NCBI GenBank assembly: GCA_903813345.2
Contig: CAIIXF020000307.1
Span: 1-25,000 of the forward strand
DNA length: 25,000 bases
Direction of reading: 5' to 3'
Source: Owenia fusiformis
Taxonomy: Eukaryota; Annelida; Polychaeta; Sabellida; Oweniidae
Position numbers and translations under genes: made by a program
In this document: positions 22,701 to 25,000 of the stretch, one piece after another
Numbering within the stretch: position 1 is the first letter of the stretch
How the letters are laid out: each line of letters begins with the position of its first letter
The notes under the pieces: generated by a model
What the model was told of the DNA's origin: nothing
The model's input: the letters and a program-made list of their open reading frames with translations, nothing else
The model's database searches: none

Positions 22701-23545
22701 TTTAAGGCACTAACTGCGAAACCACTAACACATGGAAATGCTGGGGTAAGTACCAATGCTAAGACCACATATGATGTCAAAGTTTAAAGCACTAACTGCG
22801 AAACCACTAACACATGGAAATGCTGGGGTAAGTACCAATGCTAATACCACATATGATGTCAAAGTTTAAGGCACTAACTGCAAAACCACTAACACATGGA
22901 AATGCTGGGGTAAGTACAAATGCTAAGACCACATATGATGTCAAAGTTTAAGGCACTAACTGCAAAACCACTAACACATGGAAATGCTGGGGTAAGTACC
23001 AATGCTAAGACCACATATGATGTCAAAGTTTAAGGCACTAACTGCAAAACCACTAACACATGGAAATGCTGGGGTAAGTACAAATGCTAAGACCACATAT
23101 GATGTCAAAGTTTAAGGCACTTACTGTGAAACCACTAACACATGGAAATGTGGGGTAAGTACAAACGCTAAGACCACATATGATGTCAAAGTTTAAGGCA
23201 CTTACTGTGAAACCACTAACACATCGAAATGCTGGAGTAAGTACAAATGCTAAGACCACATATGATGTCAAAGTTTAACACACTTATTGTGAAACCACCA
23301 ACATATGGAAATGCTGAAGGACTTCAGTATTCGAGCTTCAGAAAAAATGAGCTTACTGAAGAAAAATTCACAAACTTTATTTATTTATTTTGTATATGTA
23401 TTGCAGGCTGCTGTTATCAGTAGACCAACCACAATGACGCATACGGCTCATGCCACAAATGAAATGGAGGCCCAGAAACTCATAGAGAGGCTTATGAATC
23501 AGAGCATGGACCAAGATCTTCCCCCACCCCTCATGCCAAAAGCAG
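7599..23545 (+). CDS. SYNJ: Synaptojanin-like phosphoinositide phosphatase, 16-exon partial gene
   Basis: Exons A-P join with matching phases into about 825 residues: end of the Sac domain (residues 1-104), inositol 5-phosphatase (about 110-450), RRM-like DUF1866 domain (about 460-590), then an acidic and proline-rich tail. This order is that of synaptojanins, which dephosphorylate PI(4,5)P2 and other phosphoinositides during clathrin uncoating and synaptic vesicle recycling (family knowledge). The 5-phosphatase signatures [25 protein letters not shown] and TSDHRPV are intact. OCRL/INPP5B proteins lack the Sac domain and SAC1 lacks the 5-phosphatase, so the combination decides the call. The N-terminal Sac half (with the CX5R motif) and the C-terminus lie outside the window, as do promoter and polyadenylation site. 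Seven exon borders carry tandem arrays, and introns hold several transposons. Confidence 0.93.
7755..8531 (+). other. Intron A-B with a scattered gtgggtgc motif
   Basis: No exon seen. At about 7962-8120 the motif (c)aggtgggtgc recurs four times at irregular spacing. The last copy is followed by its inverse (gcgcccacttg), so the end could form a small hairpin. This looks like a decayed transposon fragment of unknown family. The rest is AT-rich and featureless. Confidence 0.5.
8532..8688 (+). CDS. SYNJ: Synaptojanin exon B (end of Sac domain)
   Basis: 157 bp, enters at phase 0 and leaves one base over. Encodes [20 protein letters not shown] and then [15 protein letters not shown], which match the conserved end of the Sac domain (the NNF...KQEAID and DKARALL segments of synaptojanins). 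Acceptor is tattcgtag, donor CATG|gtgagt. The last 60 bp of the exon with 46 bp of intron are repeated downstream. Confidence 0.93.
8629..8904 (+). repeat. 106-bp tandem triplication of the exon B donor end
   Basis: Unit made of exon bases 8629-8688 plus 46 bp of intron. It is copied at 8735 and 8841, the third copy ending just after its donor. Both downstream copies keep a good donor (catg|gtaag) and share changes against the exon (for example GCGGAC to ggggat), so they arose from each other after diverging from the exon. Reading on from the real exon meets TGA before the next donor. Confidence 0.9.
8905..9207 (+). other. Intron B-C, first unique part
   Basis: About 300 bp of AT-rich intron; no exon, RNA gene or transposon end recognised. 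Confidence 0.5.
9208..9842. repeat. 106-bp tandem array, six copies
   Basis: Copies start with gaggttaaagc at 9208, 9314, 9420, 9526, 9631 and 9737. Copies 3 and 5 share one set of variants (gacctgccacattggag) and copies 4 and 6 another (gatctaccacattgaag), so a two-unit block of about 211 bp was duplicated. No exon sequence is recognised, although each copy starts after attcag. The period equals that of the exon B array but the sequences are unrelated by eye. Confidence 0.93.
9843..10425 (+). other. Intron B-C, second unique part
   Basis: AT-rich sequence with short tttattta runs. No coding or RNA feature seen. Confidence 0.5.
10665..10894 (-). pseudogene. Tc1/mariner transposase C-terminal fragment, left arm
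   Basis: Minus-strand frame ending at the codon before TAA near 10662. It reads GELTE-like, [20 protein letters not shown] and then [12 protein letters not shown], the usual C-terminus of Tc1/mariner transposases. About 60 residues survive, without the DDE catalytic centre, so it cannot act alone. It is paired with an inverted, more decayed copy at 11078-11270. Confidence 0.75.
10935..11270 (+). pseudogene. Tc1/mariner transposase fragment, centre and right arm
   Basis: Plus-strand remnant: [11 protein letters not shown] near 10937-10970 is the conserved QQDGAP box before the last catalytic acid. It is followed by a degraded DYHVWGEL segment (near 11070-11090) and a C-terminal part ending in a disrupted ...KMDILNVCL. 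Several in-frame stops and shifts are present. Confidence 0.7.
11517..12211 (+). other. Intron B-C, last part with a diverged internal duplication
   Basis: A ~46-bp segment (caaaatggctatcatttttt ...) at 11867-11912 recurs, diverged, at 11993-12038, in a region starting with cgagggggtatatag. Probably an old dispersed repeat; family unknown. No exon seen before the acceptor at 12211. Confidence 0.45.
12212..12397 (+). CDS. SYNJ: Synaptojanin exon C (start of 5-phosphatase domain)
   Basis: 186 bp; completes the codon split at exon B and leaves one base. Encodes a short linker, then [20 protein letters not shown], the first strand and metal-binding Asn motif of inositol polyphosphate 5-phosphatases, then [12 protein letters not shown]. 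Acceptor tatattttcag, donor ACAG|gtgagc. Confidence 0.94.
12416..12580. repeat. 43-bp tandem array, four copies
   Basis: agccaaatgtacaccaatgg recurs at 12425, 12468, 12511 and 12554, starting about 20 bp after the exon C donor. Unlike the other arrays it does not include the splice site. Unit variants: gattagcc / gataagcc. Confidence 0.93.
12868..12982 (+). CDS. SYNJ: Synaptojanin exon D (5-phosphatase domain)
   Basis: 115 bp. Encodes [20 protein letters not shown], the conserved segment containing the Glu of the active site (GFEE), where other family members read AIGFEEMVELNAGNI or similar. Acceptor tgtttacag, donor CAAG|gtgggt. The last 74 bp with 27 bp of intron form the downstream array. 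Confidence 0.94.
12909..14140 (+). repeat. 101-bp tandem array multiplying the exon D donor
   Basis: Units start with cccccattg at 12910 (in the exon), 13011, 13112, 13708, 13809, 13910, 14011 and a shortened 14098. Each full unit has 74 bp of exon end, the donor caag|gtgggt and 27 bp of intron; eight donor copies are visible, the last as gtgcag|ggtggg. The third unit is interrupted by a TTAA-flanked element (13161-13651). Reading through the real donor gives TGA four codons later, so only the first donor keeps the frame. Confidence 0.93.
13161..13651. mobile_element. TTAA-flanked non-autonomous DNA transposon (MITE-like)
   Basis: 491 bp inserted in an array unit, so its borders are exact: the target TTAA is present at 13157-13160 and 13652-13655 but only once in intact units. 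The termini aggacaactgaaatagc and the inverse of the right end match at about 15 of 21 positions. Internally a perfect 17-bp inverted repeat attggcccccacgtgat lies at 13318-13334 and 13479-13495. No transposase frame. A TTAA target is used by piggyBac and Kolobok superfamilies; the ends do not settle which. Confidence 0.82.
14141..14432 (+). other. Intron D-E, unique part
   Basis: AT-rich intron with no recognised feature, ending in the acceptor atttcattttag. Confidence 0.5.
14433..14573 (+). CDS. SYNJ: Synaptojanin exon E (5-phosphatase domain)
   Basis: 141 bp. Encodes [20 protein letters not shown], then [22 protein letters not shown], the core of the 5-phosphatase fold preceding the RDV...VKTG strand. 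Donor TAAG|gtaagt. The next intron is only 142 bp. Confidence 0.94.
14716..14908 (+). CDS. SYNJ: Synaptojanin exon F (5-phosphatase domain)
   Basis: 193 bp. Encodes [20 protein letters not shown] and then [20 protein letters not shown]: the GNKG and CSHFAAGQ motifs of the catalytic domain (the His contributes to the active site in this family). Acceptor tctttcag, donor CATG|gtaagt at a codon boundary. Confidence 0.95.
14909..15378 (+). other. Intron F-G, first part with ttgaaa-rich stretch
   Basis: At 15067-15245 short ttgaaa/attgaaa words recur irregularly (about a dozen). It is low-complexity and non-coding. No other feature. Confidence 0.4.
15379..15518. repeat. Imperfect inverted repeat (140 bp hairpin)
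   Basis: Left arm 15379-15434 (gttatgtactgggaggtttt ...) pairs with right arm 15463-15518 (... aaaccgaccgtacataac) at most positions, with a ~28-bp loop. It sits directly before the element at 15521 and may belong to it. Confidence 0.7.
15521..15810. mobile_element. Short inverted-repeat element with T-rich core
   Basis: 25-bp terminal inverted repeats (tttatcctataccaagtaga... and its inverse at 15786-15810) with one mismatch enclose a long T/C-rich tract (15548-15680) and a purine-rich gcggga stretch. No coding capacity and no clear target duplication. MITE-like; superfamily unknown. With the adjacent hairpin the unit may be 15379-15810. Confidence 0.6.
15811..16660 (+). other. Intron F-G, remaining part
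   Basis: About 850 bp of AT-rich intron. No exon, RNA gene or repeat recognised before the acceptor atgtttcag. Confidence 0.5.
16661..16819 (+). CDS. SYNJ: Synaptojanin exon G (5-phosphatase catalytic motif)
   Basis: 159 bp, phase 0 both sides, 53 residues. Contains [18 protein letters not shown], the hallmark (F/I)WxGDxNxR motif holding the catalytic Asp and Asn, followed by [20 protein letters not shown], the segment that precedes the substrate loop. Donor AAT|gtgagt. Confidence 0.96.
16820..17167 (+). other. Intron G-H
   Basis: 348 bp of AT-rich intron without recognised features; acceptor acttccag. Confidence 0.5.
17168..17321 (+). CDS. SYNJ: Synaptojanin exon H (5-phosphatase catalytic motif)
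   Basis: 154 bp. Encodes [20 protein letters not shown] and then [29 protein letters not shown] is the second signature motif of the family (PAWxDRIL), needed for phosphate binding and catalysis. Donor TCTG|gtaaag. A decayed copy of the exon end lies 141 bp downstream. Confidence 0.95.
17399..17465 (+). repeat. Decayed duplicate of the exon H 3' end and donor
   Basis: Matches exon bases 17258-17321 and the first intron bases (gtaaagaaa), with about six substitutions (for example TGGAGAAGG to tagaggagg) and a retained donor cggg|taaag shifted at ggg. No acceptor precedes it, and an in-frame stop lies between the exon and this copy. It is therefore a decoy relic, not an alternative exon. Confidence 0.88.
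17466..17890 (+). other. Intron H-I, unique part
   Basis: About 425 bp with no recognised feature before the 20-bp array. Confidence 0.5.
17891..18165 (+). repeat. 20-bp tandem array multiplying the exon I acceptor
   Basis: Fourteen exact-register copies of ttcagattgcataatttgtw, at 17901 and every 20 bp to 18161. The last ttcag is the real acceptor and continues as ATTGTGACC instead of attgcata. Units alternate between gta and gtt before ttcag. Using an earlier copy shifts the frame by 20 bp and, from two copies back, meets TAA in gcataa. Confidence 0.95.
18166..18278 (+). CDS. SYNJ: Synaptojanin exon I (end of 5-phosphatase)
   Basis: 113 bp. Encodes [20 protein letters not shown] and then [14 protein letters not shown] carries the conserved Asp-His pair that closes the 5-phosphatase active site. 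The variable loop before it (DLPPPCPGK) is shorter than in vertebrate synaptojanins. Donor GAG|gtattt, a weaker site. Confidence 0.95.
18318..19150. mobile_element. 833-bp palindromic (foldback-like) element
   Basis: Two arms, 18318-18718 and 18734-19150, are inverted copies with few differences, separated by a 15-bp loop. Termini are caccctatgcagacagagcc and its inverse. A 5-bp direct repeat tagtg flanks it (18313-18317, 19151-19155), consistent with a target-site duplication. No transposase is encoded; short frames are consequences of the symmetry. A non-autonomous foldback/MITE of unknown superfamily is the best reading. Confidence 0.87.
19156..19701 (+). other. Intron I-J, unique part
   Basis: About 545 bp of AT-rich intron, no recognised feature; acceptor gcaatattag. 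Confidence 0.5.
19702..19868 (+). CDS. SYNJ: Synaptojanin exon J (RRM-like domain, first half)
   Basis: 167 bp. Encodes [20 protein letters not shown] and then [11 protein letters not shown]. In synaptojanins this follows the 5-phosphatase as the DUF1866/RRM-like domain; VQGPPDGT and FGEVILIR are its conserved beta strands. Donor TCAG|gtatca. Confidence 0.94.
20041..20119 (+). CDS. SYNJ: Synaptojanin exon K (RRM-like domain)
   Basis: 79 bp. Encodes [20 protein letters not shown] then LHCDGKE, the RNP-like strand and helix of the RRM-like domain. Acceptor ttgttttag, donor GAG|gtgaga. Confidence 0.94.
20283..20451 (+). CDS. SYNJ: Synaptojanin exon L (end of RRM-like domain)
   Basis: 169 bp. 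Encodes [20 protein letters not shown], the last strand and helix (compare the family's ITIALKSPDWIKNLEEE), followed by a Ser/Asn-rich stretch and [16 protein letters not shown]. Donor GATG|gtaggt. Confidence 0.93.
20452..20771 (+). other. Intron L-M
   Basis: 320 bp, no recognised feature; acceptor aattgtttag. Confidence 0.5.
20772..20834 (+). CDS. SYNJ: Synaptojanin exon M (acidic linker)
   Basis: 63-bp microexon-sized coding piece: [20 protein letters not shown]. Acidic linker between the RRM-like domain and the proline-rich tail. Phases fit L and N exactly, which together with GT-AG borders is the main evidence. Its size, divisible by three, would allow skipping without a frameshift. Confidence 0.85.
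20835..21157 (+). other. Intron M-N
   Basis: 323 bp, no recognised feature; acceptor attttgtag. Confidence 0.5.
21158..21505 (+). CDS. SYNJ: Synaptojanin exon N (proline-rich tail)
   Basis: 348 bp, the longest exon here, also divisible by three. Proline-rich with SH3-ligand-like clusters: [20 protein letters not shown] near its start and [20 protein letters not shown] near its end. In known synaptojanins this tail binds SH3 proteins such as amphiphysin and endophilin (family knowledge). GC content is clearly above that of flanking introns. Donor CCAT|gtgagt. Confidence 0.93.
21506..21870 (+). other. Intron N-O
   Basis: 365 bp, no recognised feature; acceptor tctcattgtag. Confidence 0.5.
21871..22007 (+). 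CDS. SYNJ: Synaptojanin exon O (basic tail segment)
   Basis: 137 bp. Encodes a Lys-rich segment, [20 protein letters not shown] then [20 protein letters not shown] do not recognise it beyond position and phase. Its final 75 bp plus 7 intron bases are the unit of the following array. Of the 16 donors only this first one avoids the TAA read after the codons for YDVKV. Confidence 0.82.
21933..23320 (+). repeat. 82-bp tandem array multiplying the exon O donor
   Basis: Unit is 75 bp of exon end plus the donor heptamer gtaagta. Donors lie at 22008 and every 82 bp (22090, 22172 ... 23155, 23237), about 16 in all; the final unit ends in ctgaag without a donor. Variants recur (gtaccaatg/gtacaaatg, cactaactgcg/cacttactgtg) in a mixed order, indicating exchange between units. 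Nearly all intronic bases of the unit are the donor itself. Confidence 0.95.
23407..23545 (+). CDS. SYNJ: Synaptojanin exon P (tail segment, last exon in window)
   Basis: 139 bp in frame from O. Encodes [20 protein letters not shown] and then [19 protein letters not shown], a short helical segment followed by prolines. Not recognised by family. Acceptor tgtattgcag, donor GCAG|gtaata. The next exon is beyond the window. Confidence 0.82.
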
Positions 23546-23594
23546 GTAATAATGATGTGTCATTTGGTTAATCACGCTAAAAGCAGGTAATAAT

Positions 23595-24254
23595 TAAGGG
23601 TCTAACAGTGCACCGAAACTGCGGTGCTCCGCGGTTCTTGGGCCTCGGTCGGTACGTTCGGTTCGAAAACTCCGATGTTCGGTTTTTTAACGGTTCGTTA
23701 ATTCAGAAAAAAAGTGCCGTTCGCTAAAGTAGAGGAAGATGAATCTCGAAACGAGAGGTGAAGATTTCGGCATTCTAAACGCTCAAAAGTCGTACAAGGC
23801 CCACTGTTGGGGTTATTTTGGATTTCCAACGAGAGATGTCGTTCCTCTCCCAGAAAGAACGATATGCCGGCTTTGCAAAATCGTTATGGTATATGAGAAA
23901 GGTACGTGTGAAAAAATGTGAACATTTGCTGTCTGCAGAAATAGAATAGATCAGAGTTATACATGCTCCCGGGCCGCTTATTTATTATGAAATCGCGCCA
24001 TCTATTTATCATCGCATAAATAAAATACAATACAAAGTTAATGATTAATTTGTAAATAAAACTGACTTAGACTGTTAGATTAGAGGTAAACATGTTCCCG
24101 GGCTGCTCATTTAAATAATGAAATCGCGCCATCTTTTTGAGTTATTTGATTTTTTACATTAAAGTGGGATAAGAACCGAAAACCGAACCGAAACCGAGGA
24201 GATAAAACCGTGAACCGGACGGAACCGAGGAATTATGAAACCATGAGAGCCCTA
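23595..24254. mobile_element. Non-autonomous hAT element
   Basis: 660 bp flanked by an 8-bp duplication gtaataat (23587-23594 and 24255-24262), the size used by hAT transposases. Ends read taagggtcta and, inverted, tagggctctc, giving the ...AGGG.. start common in hAT termini. Subterminal cggttcg words on the left appear as gaaccg on the right, as expected for transposase-binding sites. A ~50-bp segment with cccgggc and aaatcgcgccatct occurs twice (about 23960 and 24088). Most of the transposase is missing. Confidence 0.88.
23739..23921 (+). pseudogene. BED zinc-finger remnant of hAT transposase
   Basis: ATG-started 60-codon frame inside the hAT element. KAHCWGYFGFPTRD followed by ERTICRLCKIVMVYEKG has the aromatic pair and C-x-x-C half of a BED zinc finger, the N-terminal DNA-binding domain of many hAT transposases. 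The histidine half is missing: the frame ends after a donor-like ggtacgtg, so a first exon left by internal deletion is likely. No catalytic domain. Confidence 0.7.
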
Positions 24255-24777
24255 GTAATAATGATGTGCCATTTGGTTCGTCATGCCAAAAGCAGGTAAT
24301 AATGTTGTGCCATTTGGTTCGTCATGCCAAAAGCAGGTAATAATAATGTGCCATTTGGTTCATAATGCCAAAAGCAGGTAATAATGATGTGCCATTCGGT
24401 TCATAATGCCAAAAGCAGGTTATAATGATATGCCATTCAGTTCGTCATGCCAAAAGCAGGGAATAATGATGTGCCATTTGGTTCATCATGCCAAAAGCAG
24501 GTAATAATGATGTGCCATTTGGTTCGTCATGCCAAAAGCAGGTAATAATGATGTGCCATTCGGTTCGTCATGCCAAAAGCAGGTAATAATGATGTGCCAT
24601 TTGGTTCATCATGCCAAAAGCAGGTTATAATGATGTGCCATTTGGTTCGTCATGCCAAAAGCAGGTAATAATGATGTGCCATTCAGTTTGTCATGCCAAA
24701 AGCAAGTAATAATGATGTGCCATTTGGTTCGTCATGCCAAAAGTAGGTAACAATGATGTGCCATTTGGTTCATCATG

Positions 24778-25000
24778 GTTCAGTAACAGTCAAAGCTAAA
24801 GTAATATTCTAATAACCTCATTCCAATGGACAAAATTGTGAAATTTTAACATACATTTGAGATAATAGGGCCAAATATAAAAACCAGAATTTGTTCAAAT
24901 TAGGCTGTATGGCTCACAATGAGCTTTTGCATACATTTCAGATAATATTGCCAAATATGAAAATCCGAACTTGTTAAAATCAGGCTGTAGTTTTTGCAAT
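24778..25000 (+). other. Intron after exon P, with an 80-bp diverged duplication
   Basis: catacattt...agataat...gccaaatat recurs at 24850 and 24930 with about 80-85% identity by eye; the second copy runs to the window edge. No exon seen. Confidence 0.6.

Larger units (their letters stand above)
23531..24777 (+). repeat. 41-bp tandem array multiplying the exon P donor
   Basis: Unit is 15 bp of exon end (tcatgccaaaagcag) plus 26 bp of intron starting gtaataatgatg. Copies: the exon, one at 23577 (gctaaaagcag), then 12 from 24285 to 24736 at 41-bp spacing, 14 in total. Two of the last have damaged donors or exon ends (agcaagtaa, agtaggtaa). A hAT element splits the second unit exactly after its gtaataat. 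Reading past the real donor gives TAA within ten codons. Confidence 0.94.

Noticed and set aside
1-25000. tRNA, rRNA or box C/D snoRNA genes in the introns
   Set aside because: No cloverleaf, conserved rRNA segment or paired tgatga/ctga boxes could be supported by eye.

Overview
The window is eukaryotic, metazoan genomic DNA: AT-rich, with GT-AG introns, several classes of animal transposon and dense tandem repeats. A marine invertebrate is the likeliest source (lophotrochozoan or invertebrate deuterostome), but nothing here fixes the phylum. The only host gene found is a plus-strand synaptojanin-like phosphoinositide phosphatase. Sixteen phase-compatible exons lie between 7599 and 23545 and together encode about 825 residues. 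They cover the end of the Sac phosphatase domain, the whole inositol 5-phosphatase domain, the RRM-like domain and part of the proline-rich tail. The 5' end (most of the Sac domain) and the 3' end of the gene lie outside the window.

Layout. 1-3530: a 44-bp minisatellite split by a 3242-bp Ngaro-like tyrosine-recombinase retrotransposon (156-3397) with A1...B1-A2-B2 split direct repeats, an RT-RNase H frame and a tyrosine recombinase frame. 3670-7669: about 40 tandem 100-bp units, each carrying the splice acceptor and first ~67 bp of Sac exon A, the last of which runs into the real exon. 7599-8904: exons A and B, with the exon B donor end triplicated. 8905-12211: a long intron with a six-copy 106-bp array and a palindromic Tc1/mariner remnant. 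12212-18278: 5-phosphatase exons C-I, with arrays at the exon D donor (itself split by a TTAA-flanked element) and the exon I acceptor, and one decayed copy of the exon H donor end. 18318-19150: an almost perfect 833-bp palindrome flanked by a 5-bp duplication. 19702-20451: RRM-like exons J-L. 20772-23545: acidic/proline-rich tail exons M-P, with an 82-bp donor array after O and a 41-bp donor array after P. The P array is split by a 660-bp hAT element with an 8-bp target duplication.

The most unusual aspect is that seven of the 16 exons have a tandem array spanning their exon-intron junction, so true splice sites are multiplied (40 acceptors at A, 14 at I, about 16 donors at O, 14 at P, 8 at D, 3 at B, 2 at H). 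At each exon only the gene-proximal copy (last acceptor or first donor) leaves an open frame; the other copies give stops or frameshifts. Two long intronic palindromes could also fold into hairpins in the same pre-mRNA. All function assignments come from reading the translations; no search was run.
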